From positions 86,201,277 through 86,265,276 of the forward strand of contig NC_044984.1 of assembly GCF_008728515.1 (NCBI RefSeq): DNA of 64,000 nucleotides, read 5' to 3'. The position numbers were made by a program, and so were the translations under genes. Positions 21,206 through 34,155 of this stretch are shown here, piece by piece (the stretch's first letter is position 1; every line of letters starts with the position of its first letter). The notes beneath the pieces were generated by a model, which searched no databases, was not told the origin of the DNA, and saw nothing but the letters and a program-made list of their open reading frames with translations. Source of the DNA: Papio anubis. Lineage: Eukaryota > Chordata > Mammalia > Primates > Cercopithecidae.

Positions 21206-23745
21206 ACGAATATTACTTCCTCTCTATACTACTTCTGCTCTTATATTGGGCTATCTTATTAACTGACTAATATAAGTAGCTATCCAGAGTCTTCTAAAAC
21301 TTTAGTTGATTTTGAATAAACTTTTATTTACAAAGCTATGTTGTTGAGAGGGTATACAGGCAGCATGATTCAGGGGAGTTGCTCTATCTCTACTGATTTT
21401 TGGGTCATTTTTATTTACTCCAGGCCCAGAATATCCCATGTTCTGCCACAAAAAAGAGAAACAAACAGCTTTAAAAATAGCTAGAAATATTGATATAGAA
21501 ATAAATACAGACATGAGATCATCTGTCTCAACTAGAAGATGGATTTTTTTTTGCAATCATAACCAAATCAGAGTCTGAAAACAATTTTAATGTAAATGTA
21601 CATCTCTCAACCTTGAAGTTAAAACTGCTCATTGTGCCATATTATCTTGGGTTGTAATGCATAGCAACTGCTTGGACCCCTGGAACAAGTCTTCTCTGAC
21701 GAATAGTCTGATTCTATAATCCACTGGGGGATTCTTTTCCTTGGTGTGTAGACTGTCCTGATACATCAGGGTTATCTGGAAATAAAACTAGATCAATGCA
21801 CAGAAACTCTGGGTGAAAACCAGTGTTTCCATTTAATAGTTCTTGCCCTTTAAAAATTTCTTTAGCATATAATGACACATCAATACTTCAATCATTTCAT
21901 CAAATCTTGCAATAGATATTTGCATTTCCTAAAAAGCAGTGCTTAAATTACGTTATTCCTGAGCCTGAAACCATTGCCAGCTTCTCAAATAAAAGATAAC
22001 AAATAAACAACTCTTTAAAAATAACTGTGTCTGAATTTTGGAGAGCTTGGAATTGTTGATATATTTTAAAAGGTGGTGATATCATACTAGTAATCAATAT
22101 TCATAATAAATATTGATGAAAATTTGTTTTATTATAACCTAAACTGTTATCGTTTGGAATTATGGTTTAATTTTTTTAGAACTGGCAAAAGTAATGGTTA
22201 GCAACAAGAGTAGTACTGGTCACTTAGGGGAAATTGATAATTCCATGCGGGAAAGTTTTTGGTTATATCAATGATGATGCTAAGGCCCTTAGTGAGTAGG
22301 CACTATGAATGCTAAGTGTCCTGCAAATGCACAAGTTGTCCCATACAACTTTTAAATATTTTCTCAGACATTTAAGAGCAGTCATCAGGTAGAATCTTAT
22401 CTTTTACTCTAGTTGTACAAATTGTTTTAATAAAATTACTTTCCTTTTTATTTCTTAAAATTATTAAAGCAATTACATTGATTTTTTAAAAATATATTGT
22501 TGGTAGTTTTGTCATTTATTAACTTTATTTCATAAAGTAAAGAGTATATTAGAAATTTTTTTTGTAAAAAGAAGGGTTTTTAAATCTGATAGCCCTGAAA
22601 TTTATAGGTTGAGAAATGAAGAGGGCATGTAGGATAAAAATAACGTAAGACAGAATCTTGAAAACTCCTAAACTAGAATATGTCTCAAAAAGTGCTATTA
22701 TGGCAACCTCTGAAGCATAAAAGTTGCCAATGTTATGTTTACTGCCTAGGTTTGCTTTAATAGCTTAACCTCAACTCTCTTACTGAGCCAGGGAGGTGAA
22801 TGTTGATTTCAGTGATATTTTCAATAGCTTCTAAGGGTATAGTTTAGAATTGTTCAAGGAAAAGTTTTTCACTGATATCCATGCCAGGTTTTCGTTGTTT
22901 GGTAGTGGTGATGGTTTAATGTCCTCTTTATTCTCTCTTAAAAATTAGTCATGACATTTCCAAATGAAACCCTAAAGTTAAAGCAACATCTAAGAAAATC
23001 AGTCTGGAAATCCTTGCTTTAACAGCTATAACTTCGAAGTATGTACATCCCTTTGTATTTTGTCCATCTGGGCTGTATGAGTGAAGTCTTGCCCAAAAAT
23101 ATGACCTTTGAATAAGCTTCAAATACTCAGTGGGCCAGTTGAAACAAATGTTCATGCACATCAAAGAACTCGTTTTTAAGAGAATGATCAAGACGAAGGC
23201 ACATGTAACCATTCCTAGTGGGATTCTGTCCATCTTCTTAATAATTCAATCACCGGCATAATTATAAAGCTTCAAATGTATTCACCTTTGTGCCTTTTTA
23301 ACTTATTAAACAAACATTGACATGTAGCTATATACTACAGAATTATCTTCAAAGAACATCTTTCCATCAGTTCTATTTTCTCTGAAGCCAAAGGATGATA
23401 ATGTAGATAAGATGTAACTCAAGAGAAATCTCATTAATTAAAATCCTAAATTGAACATCATAATAAGATTGTTTCTAAACAGTAGCTTAATAGTAATCTT
23501 TCTACAGACAGAAATATGCATAAACATGAAATGTTCAATAACTTGTTTGAATGAATGGGTGAAGTAACTACTAAACACTATCTCTAGAATTTTGCAAATA
23601 CTAACTAAAACTTCATTTTGGAGATATGAGTTAAACTAAAAACATAAGGAAGATTCTAAATATGCCTTTTTTAGAAAGATCATAGTTAATATTATAATAT
23701 TAACGTAAATAAATAATTGTAAAATTTAAGTGTATTTGATGTTTT
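21206..23745. other. Unique 2.5 kb
   Basis: No gene or repeat is recognised. A 9-bp inverted repeat (ATCAATATT/AATATTGAT) sits at about 22094-22118, and 22940-23280 has the look of a conserved noncoding element. Confidence 0.45.
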
Positions 23746-23749
23746 CTTT

Positions 23750-23905
23750 GTGTGCCAGGCACTATTATTCAGATTTTATATATATATTAATTCACTTTAT
23801 TCTCACAGATACTCTGTGAAGTGAGTGTGCCATTTTACTGACTAAGGATATGTTAAGTGATTTGCTTTAGGTCACATATGAATTTGGAATGTGTTAAAAT
23901 AGAAA
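23750..23905 (-). repeat. MIR SINE, antisense
   Basis: 'gtgccaggcactattattcagatttta', then 'ttaattcactttattctcacag', then 'ccattttactgactaagg' and 'gatttgctttaggtcaca' is the antisense MIR order. Confidence 0.8.
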
Positions 23906-26900
23906 CTCTATTGATTGTGCTAAAGAGTGAGATCAGATGGATTGGTGAAAATGTAGAACTACAGATGTGGAATAGTTGAGATTCTTGAAGTAAGTACGCC
24001 TAACTTAAGCAAAAAGCTGTGAAGTGTCCAGACTCTCTTATGACGTCCAAGAGCAGGACAACGGATAGACTTGTGGAAGAACCAGAATCAAGAAGAGAGT
24101 TCTCAGGTGCCCCCCAGGATTTGTTCTGTTTTTGGTATCTGTCTCTCTCTGCTTGCCTTTGGCATTCTTCTTTCTTTCTGCTCCCTCGTTCACATGACCA
24201 CCCATGGCTTTCAACTCAATTTGTTATAATTCCAGTCTCAAGGTGCAATTAACATACTGTCAGTTCAAATTTTAAGTTCCTGGAGAAAGTTCTTTAACTG
24301 TTCAGATTGGGTTAATTTACCAGGTCTGTTACATTCAACTGCATGCAACTGTGAGAGACTCTCTGTCTTCTGTCTTCAGCCACCTGCTGGCTTCAGTAAG
24401 CCATGCAAAGCCAACATGGCTGCTGGGAGCCACGCCTGTGACCATTGGTGCAATAGTTTCCAGAATTTCAGACAGAAACTTTACTAGGCATCTCCCTCAA
24501 GAATGGTGCACATGAGAGGTTCAGTATTCAAGAGAGAGACTTCCTAGTGCAAAGATAAGTTCCCCACTGGTCTATAGTGGAATCATTTTAGTGAATCTGG
24601 GGTAGATTGTCAGATTTTCTGGTCAGAGACTACATTTGATAAGCTTATTAATGTATATAGTATTTCAGATGGCAGAGAGTTAACATTAGACTAACTCACA
24701 GGAGGCAGCTAGAGAAAACAGCAACAACACCAACAACTAAATATTTTCCTCACTTTAATACAGTAAAAAATTAGCCTCAATCAAGATTCCTGATGACTGT
24801 AGACATAAGATCTCTCAGGAGGCCAAGTTACACATCATCTGCTTGATAAAAACAGGCATAATCACATCAGATAATGATTGCCAGGTGAATTATTCTTTTC
24901 CTAAGCAAAAAAAAAAAAAAAAAAAAAAAAGTATCTAAATAAATAAAGCAGATCTCTAGGACCAGGCAGCAGTTGTCACTAAGTAGTGTAGGATAAACAC
25001 TGAAAATTCTTCTTCTCCCTCTTGTACACAGTTGGCCTTTTCTGAGTAACAGTTGCTTCAGTTACATTCCAGACCTGAGGATGCCATTGTGATTCTAATG
25101 GAGACTTTCCCAGGCTTCCTCAACAAAATATTCATAAACAATATTGATATACATAATTTTTCAGAGGGATCCTTTCATCTTCCTTACTTTGATTTTTTAT
25201 CAGTTTTATCATCAGAAAATGACCTTTCATGTTTGCGTGAGTGTGTGTGTGTGAGAATGTGAAATATGAACTACAACTTGATAATTAACAAGAACATTCT
25301 GTAAACAAAGACCTAAATAAATAAGAGATGGAGTCAAGAGTCAGAAACTAGATGGGACCAGAATTAAAGACAGAAGAAGTATAGCAGTAATAAATAAAGA
25401 CAGCCCAAGACGGCTGCCACAAATACTACTAGTATCAGAGTTGTCAGCTAATGTGCAAACTAGTATGTCTGGAGGTGTTAGGCTGGATGAAAATAGAAGA
25501 TCAAAATGTACCTATGTGAATACAGCATAATGTGAGATTGTCAAGAACTAATCCATTGGAATTATGAGGAAGCAATCATACAAGCAATCATACACTATCT
25601 ACCAAAATAGCTGAAACTGGTTGTACAAGTGGTATACTTCACAGATCTAAGGAACACTTCACATGTTAGTTAAAATAAACTTCTATATTTCTTATAAATT
25701 TATGGCAGATAATAAGGATATATCTTAAGGAAAAGGTGTCTTTTTCAAATTCACATAAAGTCGCTCTACCAGCTAAAGTAATACCAACTATCACTTTTGT
25801 ATAGTTGGAATGCAAATGAGAGTAAAGGCTATAAAGGAAACAGTTACCTTAGTATCTGGTCAATGTTAACAACCGTATTTTTCAAGGATAGACAACATAT
25901 CAATATATTAAGTACTGGGCAGGAAATCAGGCATTTAATTTTGGTCCAAAATCAATTCAGACCACCAAGTTATTTGTTACCCACTTAGCTGTGGTTAACA
26001 GCAATTGGTACTTTTAGGATTTGAGTTAGATGAATTCTGAGCCTACAATTTGATTCAGAATAGCTAAAATTTCTATGTTCATGATAAAACAATTTCCATC
26101 TTTGAACTTTATTTAAAATTTGAAAGAAACCCTCTATATTTCTCTCTCTTTTTCTCTCTCTGTCTGTCTTCTTGAGGTAAATTGGACATCCTGTGAGTTT
26201 TTAGGAATTTTTTGAATTTTCTTAAAGCATGTGATTTTTGTGGTAGAGATTAAGGAGAGGAAGAGAGATCACAAGAGAACAACTTTAACAATTGGGCTTG
26301 AGATGCTGGTGAAAGGAGGCAGAGGATGTCTCTATTAACAGTGCTTCAGTGACATATCACCGCTATTGCGAGGTTGAAGAACCAGTGGTTTATTTTATAG
26401 TTTCAAAGCCAAACTAAAGGTGAATGGAAACTCCTTCTGTCTTGGGCATATTCCCATGGGAGACAAGCAGCAGGTGTGAGAGCATGGGGCTACTGCTGTT
26501 GGCTGTTGATTACTCTCTGTGTAATTGGAAAAGCTCTCTATTCCCATAGCTTTATGTAATATATCAACAGTAATAGATTCATAATCATTATTCTGTCTAC
26601 TGGAGGTTTGGCCACTGTGACAGATGTCTTCTCAATTTCATGTTGTATGCTCTCAGTGTTCTCCCCTTTTCTATGGAAAATATTTTACATAAAAGTTCAG
26701 CCTTAATGAATCTGCTAGGAGATTTTCATATGATGGTGACACTAGTTATCAATCTCAAACTTCAAATGAATAGTTAATCATAATGAGCCAATGCCCAAGC
26801 ACCAATTCAGCTTACTTTATTTCCACTAGATTTTATAGCAAAGACTACTAGACGATGCAGAGTTAAACTATGGGGTATGCCTGTGTTTTGAATATTTGAG

Positions 26901-27479
26901 ATGATCAATTTTGGGCCTATATATTTAAAGGCATTATCTTGTGTTAGAGTCTTGGAGATTTTATCTTAAATTTTATTGTGTGTCTCAGATTTTTGTCTTA
27001 GAGATATTCTATCACAGGATGGAAAACATAGAGTAGTTCTCTAATATCTTCACCATGTCCAGCAGTCATCCCAAGACAGAAAAGGTTGTCTGTAGTACCT
27101 ATGTAACATGGACAACTTTTGTAAGGGCAATTGACGTCTGTTGTAAGGGAAATTCCAAATATACTCAACACACTTCATATTTTAAACTCTTATCCAGTGG
27201 ACTTTCAGTGAATATACAAAAAAGGAACAACTATATTTCCCTGTGTTTATTTAGTTTCTTAAGAAACTCTTGAGTTTAAGGCACATATATATTTACTATA
27301 AATATCCATAAAACTAATTAGGCTTGAAGAAATACCTTCAGGTTTCTGATATTATTCTTATAATTGTCATTCTTTTAGCTCTGAATAAAAATTGTTATTA
27401 TTTTTAAGTATCTGCCACCTGATCTGTTTCATCTAATTGCTGCCTCTGTTCTCATTTTCATTGTATTTTTAAAATAGAA
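23906..27479. other. Unique 3.6 kb, no gene seen
   Basis: There is no recognised interspersed repeat or coding signal. Simple tracts: 24 A at 24907-24930, (TG)n at about 25238-25255, and a CT-rich patch at 26137-26172. I could not name the GC-richer stretch at 24340-24450. Confidence 0.4.
24907..24930 (+). repeat. Poly-A run, 24 bases
   Basis: A pure A homopolymer. The DNA in front of it does not look like Alu or L1, so the origin is unclear. Confidence 0.9.
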
Positions 27480-27900
27480 TTAACACTTGAGCAAGGCAGG
27501 GGTTAGGGGCACTGATCCCCTGCACAGTCAAGAATCTGCATACAACTTTTGACTCCCCAGAAACTTAACTACTAATAGCCTATTGTTGACCAGAAGCCTT
27601 ACCAATACCATAAACAGTTAACACATATTTTGTATGTCATATGTACAATAACTGGATTTTTACAAAAAGTAAGCTAGAGAAAAAAAAATGTTCTTAGGAA
27701 AGTAATAAGGAACAGAAAATATATTTACTGTTCATTAAGTGGAAATGTATCATTATAAAAATCTTCATCTTTGCCTTCGTCACACTAACAGGCTAAGGAA
27801 GAGCAGAGGTTGGTATTTGCTGTCTCAGGAGTGACAGAGGCAGAAGAAAATCTGCATATAGTGGACCCATGCAGTTTAAACCAGTGTTAAGGGTCAACTG
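27480..27900. mobile_element. Tigger-like TcMar element (non-autonomous)
   Basis: The left end 'aacacttgagcaaggcaggg' and right end 'gtgttaagggtcaactg' are the diverged termini of the family beginning CAGTTGACCCTTGAAC. Internal blocks 'ttttgactccccagaaac', 'taactactaatagcctattg', 'cagaagccttaccaatacc' and 'tgctgtctcaggagtgacag' fit the same family from end to end. No transposase frame remains. Confidence 0.85.
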
Positions 27901-27982
27901 CATATTGTACTAATTGCTTCTTTTAAATGGTTTGGAGAATCTTAGAAACAGGCTTGGATAATAATAATGAGTATATACCATA

Positions 27983-28004
27983 CAGAGAGAGAGAGAGAGA
28001 CAGA
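27983..28004. repeat. (GA)n microsatellite
   Basis: A short run of GA units. Confidence 0.85.
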
Positions 28005-28047
28005 GACATAAAGAAAGACCTCAACAGAAATTAGGTCCTTTGTAAAG

Positions 28048-28095
28048 TTTTCTTTCTTTCTTTTTTTTTGTTTTTTTTTTTGTTTTTGTTTTTGT
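28048..28095. repeat. T-rich tract (TTTC)n/(TTTTG)n
   Basis: T homopolymers punctuated by C and then G. It is not attached to a recognisable Alu. Confidence 0.85.
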
Positions 28096-28630
28096 AGCTT
28101 ACCATCACATCACCCAGAAAGCAGGTTAAAAGCTTTAAAAAAATCTCTCTCACTTGAGTTTGAATGCTTTTTAAGGCGCTTACAACATTGCTCCCCAATT
28201 TGCATGTTTTCTTATTGCTCTGACAGTCAGTGGGAGGTGAACTGGAAAGAACTGTAAAAAAATATATACACTTTGTATGGAAGAGTCTGAGATTTCCATA
28301 AGCATTTCCATTTTCTAACAACTGAGATCAATTTCTTACAATGACATTGAATAAAAACCTGTTAATGCATCACTTGTAGGTTCTAAGCTGCCTATTCTAT
28401 GAAGCATTTCTTACATTGATTTTCATTTCTTCTTTACCCCATTAGGAAGTATATCTAGTTGTATTAAAACTAATTTATTGAATGACACTAAAAGTATGCC
28501 TAAATATTAAGATTACTTTTGTTTATGTATCAAAGGTCATGGTCTAATGGGAGAACCAGAAGCACCTTTCTGTTAAAAGACTGGATACCGAGGACAGAGA
28601 AAATCATTTTCCATCAGTAGATCAAAGGTA
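28096..28630. other. Unique sequence
   Basis: No gene or repeat is recognised. Confidence 0.4.
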
Positions 28631-28631
28631 G

Positions 28632-28845
28632 CTTGCATAGTGGTTAAAACTATGGGCTTTGGCAATAAGATTCCCTGGTTGCAAATAGTAGTATTCTTTT
28701 AAATCCCATATTACCTTGGGCAATTTACTTACTCTTTCCACAGCTTGGTTTTCCTATATGTAAGGTGGGTATAATAATACCTGCCATTAGGGTGAGGGTT
28801 TAATGCAAACTTCCTAAACAGTAAGCTAAACACCGAGGAGTGTTA
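28632..28845 (+). repeat. MIR SINE, sense
   Basis: A clear sense MIR: 'catagtggttaaaactatggg', 'attccctggttgcaaat', 'ccttgggcaatttacttactc', 'taaggtgggtataataatacc', then 'gagggtttaatgcaaac'. Near full length. Confidence 0.9.
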
Positions 28846-30960
28846 GATATGAGTTACTATATACCATAAGTATAGACAGCATTTAGAAAAGTTAGACTTA
28901 ATCCATTAGGAACTTGGATAAACTCCATTTTCTCTGGGGTAAAAGGAAGGGAATTATTTCCGTTTGAAAGAATGCTCCTGTGCTAAAAAAAAAAAAAAAA
29001 AAAAGGAACAAAGAACTCTATCACTAAAAGGCTACAATGAAGTCTAAGTGGATGATCAGGGAACTTTTCTAACTGGGAGATTTGATTATTTTTCCCAAGT
29101 TTTGAGATTATTGAAGGGGGAAGTAAGAAGACTGCTAAGATAAACTGACAAACAGGGAAAATAACTTCGCAATAAATTCTCAAAGAAGAGTAGGAACCAC
29201 TGATTTTAAATTTCTTCCTCCAATGAGAATTTTAGCCAAATGGAAAGGATTGGTTCTGTTGCAGTAGATCTGGAAATTTATTTAGTAAGATCTTGAGTTC
29301 CACCATATTTGTTAAAATGTAGCCACTATACTCCCAGTGACTGGAGGTGGTAAAATGGTCAAATTCTGACTGTTATCTGAAAGAAAACGGTCTTGATCGT
29401 AGCTTAACATGATCGGGCGGGTGTCTTCTCGGGCCACAGAGAATCAATTTTTAATTGGATACCTAGAGTCCTGATTTCACAATCACCTTCTCCTTTTCCT
29501 TTATCTACCTTTTCTTCAGGGTCCAGAGTCTGTTCTGCTTTAACACTTTGTGATCAAAGTTCCATCCTAAAGAGAATATGTTAGATTTTTCCACTCTTCC
29601 AAAAAGATCAGCTACAAAATAAACAAATGTCTTATTGCTAATATTGAGTGCCTCTTCTGGCAAATTCCTGATGCTTGAGTGTGGTAAAAATAAAAGACAT
29701 TCTCCATGATAACAGTGAGGATTCAAAGGAGCAAAGGCAAGAGGGAATCATATCCTGCCACAATTTAACAAATAAGTAGAAGAAGAAGTTCTCTAAAGTC
29801 ATGTCCAACCCTGATATTTCGATAGTTCTATAATTCCTCCCACTATACAGAAAAAAAAAAAAAATAGTCTTGTTTATGCTAAAACCAGGGCCTTCTGTTT
29901 AACCAGACAGTTTGCCTGGAAATAGTTGATAAATTTAAAAAATCAATGTTTCAGTCAAATTTAAAAAGACTTTCAGGTGATCTATGAGTTTCAATAATAA
30001 AGAAATAGTGATAAAGAGAAAAGAAGAGAGAAAAAGGAGAAGAATTAAAGAAAAGGAAATGAATACTAAAATAAACACTGCCTATTCAAAGTACAGAGAA
30101 CTAACCTTGCTGTATTTTAAGGTAATCTTTTTGTTTCACATAATTTAGGTATACTATTTGACACTATATTTTCTCTAAATTGTATTGCAATGATTTTCTT
30201 AAAGGAAACAAAATCTTAATTTTTTCCATCTTAGATTGAATAATGCATCATAAAGGCTCAAAACATGAAATCTAATCCCACATGACCTCCAAGGTTTTTT
30301 TGATCTTTACTCCTCAAGATGCCAGGAGTTTATGAAATGCTAAACACGCAACCCAAATCTGCCATGACCAAGTTGATTTCAGATTTCCATTGTTACCAAG
30401 CTTGTGGAATAGGTGGATATGGGCTTCGATGAGTGGTTTATAATTTATCTGGTTGTCTTTCTGTGCTTAATCCATCTGTGGGAGTGACGGCTTGACATAA
30501 TCACTAGCTTCAAATAAGTAATTCCATTCACTATCAGTTTTTAATTTTATTTCCTCATTCCTTTATTGATGCAGTAAAATGCGAGTTAATCTGCAGAGCC
30601 CAGGCAAACCCAGTGTTGTCAGTATTAATTTCACACTACTGCATCTTCATGTTTGGTCCTATATCGTAATTAAACGAAATCATTATAAAGTTGAAATTAA
30701 GCTGCAAGTATAATCCTTCATTTTAGTTTGCATGAGGCCAATAGATGATTCATAGCAGTCTTCATTAATTTCTTCACATAGCCAAGGTCTTTCTCTTTAG
30801 TAAAATATGCAGCACAGTATTTAGTCACATGCATTTCTTTGTTTCATATTTTGTCTATTTTATTTTGTAATGTGTGACATCCCCTAAAAAAATACCTATC
30901 TTCTAGGCAGATGGAAGTGATTCTTATAACTTGATGAAGAAGACTTACATTTGCTAAAAG
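28846..30960. other. Unique 2.1 kb, candidate conserved noncoding
   Basis: No repeat is recognised apart from A runs (28985-29004, about 29851-29864). The part at about 30370-30800 is dense in homeodomain-type AT motifs (taattaaacg, ttaatttc, cattataaag) and resembles a developmental enhancer, but conservation cannot be measured here. Confidence 0.45.
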
Positions 30961-31090
30961 CAGTGGTTCTCTGAATGTAGTCCCAAGAGGAGTAGCATCA
31001 AAATCACATGAAGTCTTGGAAAATGCAGATTCTACCGAATCAGAAACTCTGGGGATTGAGCCCAGCAATCTGTGTTTTAAAAAACTTTCT
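30961..31090 (+). mobile_element. MER5A (hAT-Charlie), left part
   Basis: It starts CAGTGGTTCTCTGAATGTAG and includes 'gaatcagaaactctgggg' and 'cccagcaatctgtgtttta', which are characteristic of MER5A. It is interrupted by the Alu at 31091 and resumes at 31430. Confidence 0.92.
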
Positions 31091-31429
31091 GGCGAGGCGT
31101 GGTGACTCACGCCTGTAATCCCAGCACTTTGGGACGTGGAGGTGGGTGGATCACAAGGTCAGGAGATCCAGACAATCCTGGCTAACACGGTGAAACCCCA
31201 TCTCTACTAAAAATACAAAAAAATTAGCTGGGCGTGGTGGCACGCACCTGTGGTCCCAGCTACTCGGGAGGCTGAGGTAGGAGAATCACTTGAACCCGGG
31301 TGGCAGAGGTTGCAGTGAGCCAAGGTGGTGCCACTGCATTCCTGCCTCGGCGACAGAGCGAGAATCCATCCTTCTCAAAAAAAAAAAAAAAAAAAAACCC
31401 AAAAAACAAAAAACAAAAGCAAAAAAGTA
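31091..31429 (+). mobile_element. AluY-type element inside MER5A
   Basis: A full-length Alu with 'tcctggctaacacggtgaaa' in the left arm (AluY-like). The tail is 20 A followed by a degenerate (AAAAAC)n stretch. The MER5A target is duplicated and diverged: 'aaaactttct' before the Alu and 'aacaagctctct' after it. Confidence 0.93.
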
Positions 31430-31480
31430 ACAAGCTCTCTAAGTGTCTCTGATACATGCTTAAGTGTAAGAATGACTCTG
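31430..31480 (+). mobile_element. MER5A, right part
   Basis: 'acaagctctctaagtgtctc', 'tgatacatgcttaagtgtaag', then 'aatgactctg' continues the MER5A sequence interrupted by the Alu and reaches its degenerate 3' terminus. Confidence 0.8.
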
Positions 31481-31534
31481 TTGGAGTTTTTGAAGCATTT
31501 CACATGTTAAGCCTAGTTCCACCCTCCGGACTGC

Positions 31535-31675
31535 CTGCAGAGTGACATCATTAATCCCATTTCCTACATGAAGAAACTGAAGCTCAGAAAAGTTCAGGGA
31601 CTTGCTTAATTTCACAAAAATGGCAATTGTAGAGGCAGGAATCAAACCCGGAATTCTCTACAGTGTTCCTTCTAC
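31535..31675 (-). repeat. MIR SINE, antisense
   Basis: 'aatcccatttcctacatg', 'aagaaactgaagctcag', 'agggacttgcttaatttcac' and 'gcaggaatcaaacccgg' are the antisense MIR core. Confidence 0.85.
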
Positions 31676-32738
31676 CAAATTAATATATTTCAAAAATATT
31701 TCATAGAAAATGTATTGCAGATACCTAGTATATACATTATTAAAAATCAGGTATTTCTTTTATTGAGATGAAGTTAAATGAGCGTACAAAGCCACATCCA
31801 CTTGCTCTACCCTCCATCCCCTATATATACACACATTCTCATCTACTCCCATGGTGGACTCAACCATTTGTTAGTAAATTTTTCAAACTATAATAGGCAG
31901 ACTCTACTTCAGATTCTGTCCACACTGGTAAATACCTTGAATATCATGCTAAAGAATGTAAGCTTTACCTGTAGTTGAGTGATTCCACCTTTCTGGGACA
32001 TGGATCCTTTGTTATGGAGAGGACTGAAATTTTATAAAATGTCCACCAATCCAAAAAGGGAAGCAAGCAGTGACTTTAGACAGGATGACGAATATCTCAT
32101 TCAAATACATACTACAGCTCTTCAAATGTCTAGTGATTAATAATATATATATTTACCTAAGAGTGCACTAAAAAAATAATTTTATGTCATCATGAATTTT
32201 TTCAAGCAACAAGTACTAAAAGTTAAACTACTAGCATGTAGTCACCTGCAGAATTTTCTCATGTTGAAAGGGAAATTCAGACTCAAAGTTTGACAATTCC
32301 TGTCGTTTAAATCTCTCTTCTTGGTTTTCTACAATCTATTCACCACCATCTCCTGCTGTCATCCAAATTCAGGACATAATTTGCCTTGACTATCAAAATA
32401 AATTGGGTGACCAAATAATTTATGGGACATTTTTGAGAGGGAAAGAGGGCATTAATAATTACACTGGATAGTTGCCGTAAGCCAAAGGAACTCTTAGCAA
32501 AGGGTAGGGGGATATGGTGATTCCAACAAGAACCACTCACTTCTCTCCCTCTAGCCTCTCTCTGTTCTTATATACAATGCATAGAGTTTGTTTCGTTCAT
32601 ACATAACCCTAGTCATATTATTCCTCAGTTCAAAGCTCTCCTCATTCCCGGACACAGTGAAATTTAGGTGTCTTACTAGGCCACTTAAAATCCTGCAGTA
32701 TTTCAACAATTTTATTTTAATCATTTTTTTTTTTTCTA
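31676..32738. other. Unique sequence
   Basis: No gene or repeat is recognised. Confidence 0.4.
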
Positions 32739-32740
32739 GT

Positions 32741-32912
32741 CAGGACCAGCTATGTAATTTTCCAGGCCCAGTGCAAAATGAAAATGCAGGGCTTCTTGCT
32801 AAAATATTATTTAGAATTTTAATATAGTGGCAACAGAGAAATAAATCAAGCACAAAACTCCGTAGAGTGCATAGGCCATGCTTCCATGAAACCTGGCCTG
32901 GCATCCAATCAA
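32741..32912. mobile_element. Probable hAT-type DNA transposon fragment
   Basis: The ends resemble diverged inverted repeats (caggaccagct at the left, acctggcctgg at the right). Internal blocks 'ggcccagtgcaaaatgaaaa' and 'gcaacagagaaataaatc' match my memory of a common mammalian hAT-like repeat whose name I am not sure of. Confidence 0.4.
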
Positions 32913-33540
32913 ACCAGACCATCCACTGGCCCCTTTCATGTCTGGGCTTTCCCACCTTAGCCCAGGCCCTACTAGATGCCTTTTCTCTAACAGCTTTCCT
33001 TCGAAACTCAACTTGTATGTTTTAAAGTCTTGCTTAGAAGCTATTTCATTCTCCATACACTCCATTTTGATTCTGCCAGTTCGAAATAATCATTTCTTCT
33101 TCCTTTGAAATCCCAGTTCTATTTCGTGTGCATGCTTCTCTTACGTCATGTTACATTTTTGACTATATTACGTTAATCATTATCACCATCTATTTTCCAG
33201 TTCAGTTTAGTTATATAAACACAAAAAGAATTCCAAGAAAGTTTGCTGAAAGCTTTGGGAAACCTTTTTAAACTCACTTCCTTTCTAAATATGTAGAATA
33301 TTATTTGTTGATATTTTTAATCCCAATTTTACCTTACATTTTTCAACAGTGCCTAAAGATACTGGTTCATCCGCATTCAGGGGAAATTCTTCCATTTATA
33401 CTTCAGTAGATACACATGCTACCTAAAATTTTCTTTCTTCTTGTTTTCTATGGAGAAGGGAAATGTTATTCTCTAAGCACATATCAAACAAGTAATGGAG
33501 TACGAATGTTTATAAAATTGATCTAATTTACTGTTTGCAA
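32913..33540. other. Unique sequence
   Basis: No gene or repeat is recognised. Confidence 0.4.
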
Positions 33541-33544
33541 AATG

Positions 33545-33690
33545 TATGTGTTAATATGTCCATATTATAAATGATAAAACTAAGACTCAAGGGGTAAAGC
33601 TACCTGCTCAAAATCACTTTGCCAGTGACAGTCAGGATTCAGAGCAGTATCTGCTTGTCTCCTGCACCTTCCACCATAAAACACTGCATT
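33545..33690 (-). repeat. MIR SINE, antisense (diverged)
   Basis: 'ttataaatgataaaactaag', 'actcaaggggtaaagc', 'tgctcaaaatcactttgcc' and 'gtcaggattcagagc' follow the antisense MIR core. Confidence 0.7.
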
Positions 33691-33770
33691 TCTCAGAGCA
33701 GCCTGTCAAATGATAGGTGGTGACAACCCATTCATTTAGTCTTCAGTTTATGAATCGATGACAACAAACT

Positions 33771-34155
33771 GTTAGGGCCATTAAGTTAAGTGAATAGGAG
33801 ACCATTGGCCTAAGGCTGACTCTATTTTGAGTGCCTGTGTCGCAAACCACAACCGAACTTAGGAGTATATTTTTATAACAAACAGCTGAGTTTCAGCCAA
33901 TCGTAAACAGCTAAGCTTCAGCCAATCACAGGCAGCCAACCAAGCACACCATGTCCAAATAAGGTAAACACCTGCCTGTGGGCAATCAGATGATTTCTCT
34001 CCTTCACGTCCATGTTGGGCCAATAAAAGCTGACTGTTCATGCTGCTGGGCAAAGCTCTCTGAGCCTCTTCTGCTTCTGAATGCTACTTGATTCATAATT
34101 TGTTATTTGCTCAAATAAATTCTGTTCTATTTGTCTGAAGCATTTCTTTTAACAG
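33771..34155 (+). mobile_element. Solo ERV1-type LTR (unnamed subfamily)
   Basis: A stretch with LTR architecture: it begins TGTTAGGGCC and ends TTTTAACA. Two near-identical blocks 'cagctgagtttcagccaatc' (33883) and 'cagctaagcttcagccaatc' (33908) provide CCAAT boxes, a TATA-like AATAAAAG lies at 34022, and AATAAA at 34115 sits about 40 bases before the end. I see no target duplication and no internal viral genes. The class I assignment is inference from the layout. It could serve as a weak promoter or polyadenylation site on the + strand. Confidence 0.55.
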
